Positions 26,001 through 38,000 of a stretch of 64,000 nucleotides of DNA are shown in pieces. How positions within the stretch are numbered: position 1 is the stretch's first letter; every line of letters begins with the position of its first letter. The notes below the pieces were generated by a model that was not told the origin of the DNA, made no database searches, and worked only from the letters and a program-made list of their open reading frames with translations. A program made the position numbers and the translations under genes. The stretch is from Bolinopsis microptera (taxonomy: Eukaryota; Ctenophora; Tentaculata; Lobata; Bolinopsidae): NCBI RefSeq assembly GCF_026151205.1, contig NC_087078.1, forward strand, positions 2,942,175 to 3,006,174. Reading direction: 5' to 3'.

Positions 26001-29000
26001 ATCTAATCGGGATTCGAACTCACTACCTCAGGGCCTGTAGACAAAAGGACTCAAGTGAATCAAGATATTGAGAATAGTACTAATGGGCCACTTTCCTACT
26101 TTCCAGCTTTTAGCACGTCTTATAAATCTGGATTCACAGTTTTGATTAATAAATACTGGAAGCTGATTGGTTGATCTGTCATGTGACACATGTGGTTATC
26201 CTCTACTACATATGGTTACGACTAAACTACTAGTACTGTATATTATATCAACTCTGTACACGCCCGTTAAGCAGGGTAGTAGTTTTATCCAAGGGTCTTT
26301 ACATTTCGATATGATAAGGAGTGATTCAGCTCGTCGCTCAATCTGATGTAAATAAAACGCACCATACTTATAAGTAATATTCCTCATACAGTACAATGCT
26401 GCCCTAAAATAGATATTATCGATATTTCAAAACACAATGTCATGACCCCTGTAAATCTTCAGGCCCTACTTCACTGATGACTTTCAAAACACAATGTCAT
26501 GACCCCTGTAAATCTTCAGGCCTTACTTCACTGCTGACTTTCAAAACACAATGTCATGACCCCTGTAAATCTTCAGGCCCTACTTCACTGTTGACTTTCA
26601 AAACACAATGTCATGACCCCTGTAAATCTTCAGGCCTTACTTCACTGGTGACTTTCAAAACACAATGTCATGACCCCTGTAAATCTTCAGGCCCTACTTC
26701 ACTGCTGACTTTCAAAACACAATGTCATGACCCCTGTAAATCTTCAGGCCCTACTTCACTGCTGACTTTCAAAACACAATGTCATGACCCCTGTAAATCT
26801 TCAGGCCCTACTTCACTGCTGACTTTCAAAACACAATGTCATGACCCCTGTAAATCTTCAGGCCCTACTTCACTGCTGACTTGCAAAACACAATGTCATG
26901 ACCCCTGTAAATCTTCAGGCCCTACTTCACTGCTGACTTTGACCGAGATTCAGATAAAGAAAGCAGCACCGACGAGGGTACAAGTAGCAAGAAAGCTGAC
27001 CACGAGCCTCCTAGTACTGCTACACGCAAAACATCTGAGGAAAACAGACGCGGGTAATTAAATGAGTAGTTCTAGTTTTGTTGTTAAGTAATTGTCAGTA
27101 AGGTCTGATATGCCAGGAAGTTTCATTATACGTACGAATCAAATTATATCCAAAATAATCTTCATAATTAGAATATTCATAGCCCCTAATAAAAACGAAA
27201 TCACTGAATCATGCTATGCTCTTAACAATATAAAATAAGCTTCAAGTAAGCTCGATTAGTCATCAAATACTTTTTCGGCTTCCTGTAATTGGCTGGTTGC
27301 ACTTGTGTAACAATAAGGCTGTTGGAATACTCCGAAGTAAAATAAGTGTCTTGATAAAAAAAGACCACCGCATCTCCTTCTTTTCACCACATAAGTTCAA
27401 CACAACCCCCCTCAGAAGCAGCATGCTCGGCAGCCCAGTCTCATAACATTAACCCCCCCTCAGAAGCAGCATGCTCGGCAGCCCAGTCTCATTACATTAA
27501 CCCCCCCCCCTCAGAAGCAGCATGCTCGGCAGCCCAGTCTCATTACATTAACCCTCCCCCCCCCTCAGAAGCAGCATGCTCGGCAGCCCAGTCTCATAAC
27601 ATTAACCCCCCCCCTCAGAAGTAGCATGCTCGGCAGCCCAGTCTCATTACATTAACCCCCCCTCAGAAGCAGCATGCTCGGCAGCCCAGTCTCATTACAT
27701 TAACCCCCCCTCAGAAGCAGCATGCTCGGCAGCCCAGTCTCATTACATTAACCCTCCCCCCCTCAGAAGCAGCATGCTCGGCAGCCCAGTCTCATAACAT
27801 TAACCCCCCCTCAGAAGCAGCATGCTCGGAAGCCCAGTCTCATTACATTAACCCCCCCCCCCCTCAGAAGCAGCATGCTCGGCAGCCCAGTCTCAGTACA
27901 TTAACCCCCCTCAGAAGTAGCATGCTCGGCAGCCCAGTCTCATTACATTAACCCCCCCTCAGAAGCAGCATGCTCGGCAGCCCAGTCTCATTACATTAAC
28001 CCCCCCCCCCCCCTCAGAAGCAGCATGCTCGGCAGCCCAGTCTCATTACATTAACCCCCCTCAGAAGTAGCATGCTTGGCAGCCCAGTCTCATTACATTA
28101 ACCCCCCCCCCCTCAGAAGTAGCATGCTCGGCAGCCCAGTCTCATTACATTAACCCCCCCTCAGAAGTAGCATGCTCGGCAGCCCAGTCTCATTACATTA
28201 ACCCTCTCTTCAGAAGCAGCATGCTCGGCAGCCCAGTCTCATAACATTAACCCCCCCCCCCCCTCAGAAGTAGCATGCTCGGCAGCCCAGTCTCATTACA
28301 TTAACCCCCCTCAGAAGTAGCATGCTTGGCAGCCCAGTCTCATTACATTAACCCCCCCCCCCCTCAGAAGTAGCATGCTCGGCAGCCCAGTCTCATTACA
28401 TTAACACCCCCTCAGAAGTAGCATGCTCGGCAGCCCAGTCTCATTACATTAACCCTCTCTTCAGAAGCAGCATGCTCGGCAGCCCAGTCTCATTACATTA
28501 ACCCCCCCTCCTCAGAAGTAGCATGCTCGGCAGCCCAGTCTCAGGGGCACAGCGACCCTCAACCCGGACCAGTAGTGCAGGTCCTGCTCCAGTTATAGGG
28601 GATTTGAGACAGGACGCAGTGGACGAGGAAAGCAACAGTGTGGCTAGCCCCCTGAGGCAGAGTCCTACAAGTCAGGGGAGTGCGGATGATACCAGGATGG
28701 GATCTTTTGATGTGAGTACAGTGGGGGTGGGGGGGGGGGCAGGGGGAATGTTGATATTAGTGAGGTTACTGAGTATAGTGGGGGGGGGGGGGGGGCAGGG
28801 GGAATGTTGATATTAGTGGGGTTACTGAGAACAATACGTCAAAAAGTTAGATGTTATAATTTGTGAATAACGGACAGAAGCATAAACGGTACTATATTTC
28901 ATCTCGATGACACGTGGATAGAGCACTCAGAGCAGTAAAAGATTTCCGATAAGACCTGAAACCATTATCCACTCATAATAGCATCTAACAAATGAGTCTA

Positions 29001-32000
29001 ACAGATTCGTAAAGTATTCATGGGTGTGGTGATAAGGAACAATTGCCACTCCCTCAAATTGAAATACCATGTTTTGTATCTAAATTCACTCCTGATAAAA
29101 TACCACGTTTTGTTTACCACTAAAATATTAATCCATTAAAGACACTCCCATACAAGTCTAGTCTGTACTGCTCAGTATTAACAAGACTTTCAATGACGCA
29201 CCTAACAGATTGAACGTGGAACGCAATTGCCAACATTTCTTTCAGCTCACTATTATATAAGTACACTATAAGTACAAGCGCCTCAAATTTCTAACGGCTA
29301 ACCAGCGTTTTTGGCAGCAAAGGATTCAAAAGTCAATTTCAAATGCTAATACCGAACTTAAGTTGACGCTAAGATTTGCTGAGTTCATCGTCATGTTAAC
29401 TGGAAATTGAGCAACCAGAGCCAGCTTAGCTATCCTGATCCTTGATATACTGACAAATTGGGGTGTGGTTCAGTCAAGTTAGGGGGTCCAGAAATCATCA
29501 TCAAAGATCAGCATTAGTCCTTTTAGCACTTAGTCCTTTTAGTACTTAGTCCCTTTTAGCACTTAGTCCCTTTAGCATTAGTCCTTTTGAGCACCACATG
29601 GCTTTGAGTTTGACTATTTGTATTTATAAAAATAGTCAAAATAGATTATAATCGAACTGGCCTCGCCCAGCATCTTGACAACTGTCTCCATGTTGTTCAA
29701 TCAGCCTAGTAGTATAACTATCTACAATAACCTAGATCATACAACTTAATATTCCCACTCGTGTTGTAGTAACTAAATAATAAAAAACTGGAATTTTACT
29801 ATAAAAACTTGATCTAATTCGCCACTACAGTTTACTCTGGAATAATTTGCGTAGACCGCAATTTAACCTTCAAGACAAATTACCAATTTAACGACAAAAC
29901 CAGTTCCCCGCGTGCAGGCAGAGGGTTTTAACCCCTGATTGAAGACTACGAGCATGGAAAAAGCACAGTTTTAAATGCCCTCTTAAAGGGGGGGGGGGGG
30001 GATCATGTTCCCCCCCCCCCCCCCTTTTAAATGCCCACTTAATTTTAAACCGTCACGGTTTGAAATTAAGTGGGCATTTAATTTGAATCTTGGGCGGCAC
30101 CATTTTATTATTAGAAGCTAAGTGGACTCTTGTTTGACGGGGAAACGATATGTTCAAGATACTTCACCTCACAAAAGTCAAAACTTGATATTAAATACTT
30201 AAGTCGGGACACATTATATTTATAAGCGTTTAGGGGGTTTGGTACAATTTATCTTCGTTAAATCAAAGCTGGTAAAATATCGCTATTTTCGCCACAGATT
30301 TTTGGGAATTTTTGGAATAAACATAGCGGAGAATGACTTATATCTAAATCACCAACGATGGCTCATTAACGAAACGCACACCTTCCAGACATAAAGCAAT
30401 CAAATTTCTAATGGTTCTTGAAATTTAGAGGCTACAAACCATTAATATGTACCAGGTGACTCGAGCAACAGATTCCTTTTAATAACAAAATAATTGCCAT
30501 AAGATACTTTTAAAACTATAATACAAAAGTCTTGCTATACTAGTACTACTTTTTGTCTATTTGTCTGAACTTTAATATTACGACTTTACAATTATTTATG
30601 GCAATTATTTTGTTATGAAAAACATGCACCTGGTATTTAAACACTAAAAATTTCATTGCTCTAAATGGTACTCCTGCTATGGTAAGTAGAATAAAGTGAC
30701 CTCAAACATTTTACGAAAAATGAAGGTCTGCAAATTTCTAACGTAATACGTACCGTCTAGTCAAAGTGTTTACAGCTTAACCTAAGTGCTGTTACTTCAA
30801 ATCCCCCAAATCGAAATACTTAAAAACCAAGAAATCTAAGATTTGCTACATCAGAGAGCTGAAAGAGTGATGTCAGGGTCCAATTTTAAGTAAATTTCCT
30901 TAGTCAGACGGGGTTTACGTAATGCGTGAATCATCGTGATACAGTTGTTGCAGATCTTCATTTTCCGTAAAATGTTAAAGGTCAAATGTTAAAGGTCAAT
31001 ACGATTATAACATTGACCAATGAAAATAGTGCGGTAATAGTACTGCGGTTCACAAATCCCGTTGTATGACACTCCATGGTCTTGAGCACGTTCAAGATAC
31101 ATTGAGTGCAAAATACTTTGAATTACGGCAGATTGAGGGGAATAATCGACCTCGTTAGAAACCTTAAAAGATGCAGTAAAAACTCAGTAAAGTTCATTAA
31201 CGCGTGTTGACTGAGTTAAATCTCTAGTGATTATAATTTCCAAACTAATAACTTTAATACCTCAGTTAATTAATTAATTAACACCTCAATTAACACCACC
31301 AGGATATGTCGGAGGGTCACAACATCATTGACCAGCTGGACGTTATCTTCAACAAGGGAGACACAGCCAGCCTGGCAGTACCTGAAACTATTGTCTTAGC
31401 TTACTGTAAAGATAAAAACTGCTATCATGTGAGTATGATTATGAAATGAAAATGAAAATGAAATGAGGTATTTATATCCCGCTCATATGATTAAGCAACA
31501 ACACAAGGAAGGTGGTTACTGGTTATTAACCAGTGGTTAACCATGTCAGAACGGCTAGTTGTGAGTGATATGAGCGAATGGGAATAACTTTTAAAATACT
31601 ATATACATTAAATATATATTTTGATATATAAAATATGTATTTAAATGGGCGAATAGTGCAGACTACTTGTCAACTACAATAACAGGCCACCAAATTACCA
31701 ATTAAATAATATGATAATAATCAAATTGTAGTGATAAGAAAATATTTGATTGCTCACTTCACACTTATATAAATAATCTCACACATGGTCCCCACTCCGC
31801 AAGCGTTACTGCACCTTGTTTTATTATTTCTACATATTATAAGAAGCCCAATATATAGCTAGTCTCATGCAAGCACCAAATTTACATACTTTAAAGTGCA
31901 GCTCTATGAGAGTATGAGTCTGCAATGACTGACATATTTCTGAAAAATCGAGACATTCTCGGAATATTTACGGTCGCAGTGGTATACTACAGTGCACGTT

Positions 32001-35000
32001 CTGCGTGCCTTACAAACCTCACGTTGGAACAATCCCAGAAAACACCTTCTGGGACCTGAAAATAGGAACAGGTTGCACAGAAGGTGAATAAAAAGGATAT
32101 TTTACTGTATTTTGTCCTGCATTTCCTATATAACTATATAACTAGCACCACACTACAACGGCCCACCTTGCAGTTTAACTAACGCACAATACAAAGGAAT
32201 TTAAATGGAAAGTCGTCTACAGGTTGAGACTGACCCCCACATTAACCATCGAGTTTAATTATGCTGAATGGGGCTAATAGAGCTGGTAGTGAAAGAGCAG
32301 CCATTCTACTTTGTTAATATATTCGGGAATATTGCAGTATTAGCAGCTTTCCTACTATATTATTTTATTATTATTAAGAAACTGTTTACACCATTAAAAT
32401 ATTCAAAACCCCTAAAAGAAATCAAGTCATCCTAAAATGGTGATCAGTACAGATCAAGACAGCTAGAGTTAAAATTTGTTTCTCCAAGCAACTCTATCAT
32501 CGGCTAATATCTTAAGCTTATTAAGATCATTCAAAGAGTTAAGTTTTAAACCTCTACGGGTCAAATCATTCACAATAATCTTGAACAAATTCTTACGATG
32601 CGCACCGACGCGCCCTTTACAGTTTGTTGTGACAGCAAACTTTAACGCTAATGCAGCGGGGGAGTCATCAGCACTACGCAAGATATGACCTAGGAGCTTC
32701 CACCTTGCTTTAGGGACACGATCACGATTATTTTATATATAATATTATTAAATATTACTATATTATATTATTACATCATTTAAACTGCGATTTTAATATC
32801 TTCAATCACCTCTGACCTCATTGGTTAATATAGTATTAGTAGTTCGAGAAAGTACGGAGATTTTATTATGCAATTCATGTCCATTATATTATAATACGAC
32901 TAACCTGGCTCAATTTTACCCATATTTTACGAGGTATCCAGCTCAGTAAAGAAATGATACCCGTAAGAGCAAAAAGACGAGAGCACCAGTTTGATCTTTA
33001 GAGCATTTAAAATGAAATTGCATACCTATGTTTTCTCCAATACGTTTTATGTAATTTATTGAAGTCTACGAGGTAAACGGCGACACGCAGAATTTATGGA
33101 AAGTAGTATAGTAGTATCATATTGTGCAGCATTTTAATATTCGGTCTAGGTCAAACCACTGCAAACCACTGTCCCAGAGCAGTGCTTTATTCAAAGTATT
33201 TAACAATTAGTTAGGGAGGGTATGTAATGGCGTGGGATTAGTTTAGTAAAAGCAATTTGACTTCAAGAATCACTAGTTGGAAGCCTAAACTAAAGGATTT
33301 TTATAGGTGGCAATTTTTATTTTGGCGGGAACACCCATATACGGGCCACGCCCTTTTTCAGGGTTTCGCGGTCACTCGAATTTTTGTATTTCAGCCCAGG
33401 AAGGTCTTAAAGACTATTCCGATACACCAAAATGTGCCTAATAGCCATATTTATATACAACTTATGAAGCAACATATACCTTAAAATGCTTCGTTTCGGA
33501 AATATGGCCGAAAAACGGTTTTTGGCTTGACGCAGTTCATAATTTCCGTGATTTTTGGCATTTCCACCTAGGAAGGTCGTAGAGACTATTCTGATACACT
33601 AAAATGTACATAATGGCCACATTTATATACAACTTATAAAGCAACATATACCCTAAAAGACTTATTTTCGGAAATGTGGCTGAAAAACGGATTTTTGCCG
33701 AGCGAACAATGACAATATTCACAAATGGGCTATTGGACTGTTAACTAGAAAGGTCTTAAAGACTCATGAGCAACACAGCATTTGTCACAAGATGTAAGAT
33801 GACTCACTTTGTGTCCAGAAACACCTACAAAAATTGGAGAATGATCTACTTTATTGGGCATCTCTCTTAATGGGCCAGGCCAGCAGCATATTTTTGTCTT
33901 ACGAAAGGGCAATTTTTCAAAATTACTGTTTCTTCAGTAAAGTTCAATGGGTCAGTTGCTAACAGCAAATTGTTCGCAATTGCCGACTCATGCACATCAT
34001 ATACTCAAAAACGCTCACTTTAGGAGTCGTTAATAAATAACTACTACATGATTTGTGAAAACTCCAACAATTTTTCCTTTTCACCAATTTAAATAAAATG
34101 TGTGACGTGCCAGACCAAAATTCAACTTCAAATTTTTATTTATTCATGCCATGAAACCATGATATATGTGCCAAGAATACCGGACCTAAAATAAATCGGC
34201 ACTAGATCCGGGCCAGATTGTTGCTTGACCGCTGACCAGTACCCCACTTTATAATTATGATTGATTTCGCTGCCTCGACCAATATTGGTCTGTAATTCCT
34301 GGATTGAGATCTGTTGGCCGCAGTTTAATTTAGCTAATTTCCTATAATACCGCAGTGGTTTGGTTCCCACTTCAGAATGACCCCATATTCTTTTTTTTAG
34401 TCGCATAGATTTTCCCATCGTATATGGGTGTTCCCGCCAAAATAAAAATTGCCACCTATAAAAATCCTTTAGTTTAGGCTTCCAACTAGTGATTCTTGAA
34501 GTCAAATTGCTTTTACTAAACTAATCCCACGCCATTGATATTCCTGACATATCCTCCCTAACTAAATGTATTTACATACAGTTTAAATAATTTAAATTCC
34601 TCAGCCTATAATGAAAGCGATGCTGGCATCAAACGCATGTGTCTTTCTACACACGGGCTCTGACGCAAAAGTGTTCATTTCAACTCTCGTTAACAAGATG
34701 CAGAAATGGTTGGTTTTGGAATCTCAAATATGACGAACATTTGATGATGACGCTTTACAAAATTTCAGAAATATTAAAGTTTGAAAATTGTTAAATAGCA
34801 GAAATAAAATAACATGATAATAATAAAATAATATAAAAAATAAATAACAGACCAAGTTTATAAAGCAAAACATCAAAGGAAAATAAAATTTATCCCAGCA
34901 CTCATCAACCTATCCCTAGCACTCATCAACCTATCCCTAGCACTCATCAACCTATCCCTAGCACTCATCAACCTATCCCTATCACTCATCAACCTATCCC

Positions 35001-38000
35001 TATCACTCACCAACCTATCCCTATCACTCATCAACCTATCTCTAGCACTCATCAACCTATCCCAGCACTCATCAACCTATCCCTAGCACTCATCAACCTA
35101 TCCCTAGCACTCATAGACCATGAGCAGAATTTAAAGGTGGTCGCCGCGCTGATCACGTGATAATGATCTGAGTATTTAGTGCGACCTCTGACTAACGAAC
35201 CCTTCTCCCAGTGCGACTAGACACTCTCGACTATCACCCGTTAAGTTAGCTGTAATCGGGGACCTCTCCTCAACTAACGTCATACTGAAGCCTCTAATGG
35301 ATAGCCTTAATAACAAGAGCCCAGAATGGATCCAGAACTTCCAGTTCATATTCATACCTACAGGTAATGCTTGCGTAGGATTCATACCCACAGGTAATAC
35401 ATGCGGATTGCGGAGTAAATACCACAGTCAAGGCTATAATAGTAGCTGTAGGTGTGATTATTTATTTCAATGGTCGATTGTATGAGAGATATCTTCACGG
35501 CCTTTATTTACCAATGCAAATCCGAATACATTGAACAACGAATTTAAAGAATGATGCACCGAATGTGACCATTTTTGAAATAAATTTCGTCGTCAAATTT
35601 TTAATGTAAATATTGATCGTTATAATTGAATTAATACTATTTCAGAATATGACGTCAAAATGTCGATACGTTATTCATCTATTTATTTCCATTAGAATTT
35701 GTCATCACTGAGTCTATTCAAAAACGATCAGAAATTTGAATGAAAGAACTATCAAATCATGAGACTCTATAACAATACATAGAGAGTTTATAGAGGTTTT
35801 ATAGAGGTTTTATAGAGGTTTTATAGAGGTTTTATAGAGGTTTTATAGTGGTTTTATAGAGGTTTTACAGAGGTTTTATAGAGGTTTTATAAAGGTTTTA
35901 TAGAGGTTTTATAGAGGTTTTATAGAGGTCTTATAGAGGTTTTATAGAGGTCTTATAGAGGTTTTATAGAGGTTTTATAGAGGTTTTATAGAGGTTTTAT
36001 AGAGGTTTTACAGAGGTTTTATAGAGGTTTTATAGAGGTTTTATAGAGGTTTTATAGAGGTTTTATAGAGGTTTTATAGTGGTTTTATAGAGGTTTTATA
36101 GAGGTTTTATAGAGGTTTTATAGAGGTTTTATAGAGGTTTTATAGAGGTTTTATAGAGGTTTTATAGAGGATTTATAAAGGTTTTATAGAGGTTTATAGA
36201 GGTTTTATAGAGGTTTTATAGAGGTTTTATAGAGGTTTTATAGAGGTTTTATAGAGGTTTTATAGAGGTTTTATAAAGGTTTTATAGAGGTTTATAGAGG
36301 TTTTATAGAGGTTTTATAGAGGTTTTATAGAGGTTTTATAGTGGTTTGACTGTGATTTTTATCTACTCTAGTACAAGTACTCTCCCAGCTGTTTCGAAAT
36401 AATTTTAAACTGACAAAAAAATGGAACCACTTGATGAATTTAAACGGAATGAGTGCTATATTTAACTTCGAATGACAACTTAAATACGCAGGTGCAATAA
36501 CAATTAATAAAAATTGCTTGGTTAAATTTTTGGATTTGATTAATTCTTTAATTTTGCGTGGACACGCCGTATATTTACCGTATACTGACACTGACAGTAA
36601 AGTTACCGTCACGTATAGTGGCCGTATCTTTTCCAAACCTAAACTCTCAATTTCTACTATAGTTAACCAAAAATCATTTTTGAATAATGTGTTATTGCTA
36701 AAAAAGGAAGCTGAACAAAAACCAGAACATAAAAAATATAGAAAAATACGAAAAGATTTAAAGATTCAATATTGTTAACCGCGTGATTGTTCACGCGTCT
36801 CGTTGTGTTCACGCGCTTCACTTCACACGTGATGTCTAGCCCCATACTTAACTTTAATTGACCAGTTTTTGCACAAGAAATTTTATTTTTACTGGCGGCG
36901 GCAAGACAGCAAAGTTAATAATTTAAAAATTTTTATTTCAGCGGTACTGGTAATTTCATCAGTCGGACGATGATATATATGATGTAAATCATTTTGATTG
37001 CGATGATTCTCCAACGTTTACATATGAACATTTTCGTGGTAATCACGCCCAGATAGGTCAAAATCATAGGTACCTATGTCAATCCAAACTAAATATATTA
37101 AAATTACCTCAGATCCGAACAACCCGATATCTCGATACGTCAGCTCCGTGGACGAGTCGTACACGCGACTACTAGATTCGCTATCAGTGGAATGCGAAAC
37201 TGATGTCCTTGCTGCTTATCAGGTACACAGATCCATCACTAGGGGCCATCACTAGGGGCCATCACTAGGGGCCATCACTAGGGGCCATCACTAGGGGCTA
37301 TCACTAGGGGCCATCACTAGGGGCTATCACTAGGGGCTATCACTAGGGGCCATCACTAGGGGCTATCACTAGGGGCTATCACTAGGGGCCATCACTAGGG
37401 GCTATCACTAGGGGCCATCACTAGGGGCCTTCACTAGGGGCTATCACTAGGGGCTATCACTAGGGGCTATCACTAGGGGTCATCACTAGGGGCTATCACT
37501 AGGGGCTATCACTAGGGGCTATCACTAGTTAGGATAAACTCGCATCTAAAGTGGTAGTCTGACAACAGATACTGTTTTAATGCGGGGGGGGGGGGGGCCC
37601 TTAATGCTGTGATTATTAAAATACCTGTTTCTTCAGAGGGACGCTAAAGATATTGTAAACTTGTCCATCGGAAGAGTCTTGGTGACCCAGCTTGTGAACG
37701 AGTAAGTACTTTTATGTACATATTTTGACTCTTTCAGTCAGCTATTCCGGGAGGCTATCTGATGTAATTTTAATAATCGACCGTAAAATGCACGTTACTT
37801 AAGATCAATTTAGCTTTACTTTAATGTTACAGGACCGATGAAGACACCAAACAGTTTGAGGTGCCGTTTCTAAACTCCGTCTCGATAGTGTTCAACAGAA
37901 AGAGTTGCGTGAACTGTGCTGAGGAAGACGATCCCGAAAAGTGCAGGTTCATAATACTCAAACACAAGGATATATCTTATTCTTGATCATTTTATTGTAA

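Larger units (their letters stand above)
28833..31302. other. Body of PACS intron 5; hairpins and short repeats, no gene
   Basis: It contains TTAGTCCTTTTAGCAC-type short tandem repeats (29,510-29,595), a G-run/C-run pair (29,988-30,024), a 25-bp hairpin (30,028-30,080), and an inverted repeat pair around 30,478-30,502 and 30,594-30,618. No coding frame of interest. Confidence 0.5.

Noticed and set aside
25690-26060. Possible tRNA-derived SINE on the minus strand (box B GTTCGAATCCC near 26,014)
   Set aside because: No acceptable box A at the right distance, no tail and no second copy in the window.
26477-27061. 194-codon frame with Cys-rich repeats (TFKTQCHDPCKSSGPTSLL)
   Set aside because: The 57-bp period opens this frame, but the PACS exon in the same place uses another frame with matching phase and homology; it has no splice sites of its own.
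24950-28543. CRISPR-like appearance of regularly spaced repeats
   Set aside because: The arrays lack unique spacers; they are simple head-to-tail minisatellites in a eukaryotic gene.
36518-36778. 86-codon frame in PACS intron 8
   Set aside because: No ATG start and no recognisable family. A degenerate mobile-element piece is possible but cannot be shown.
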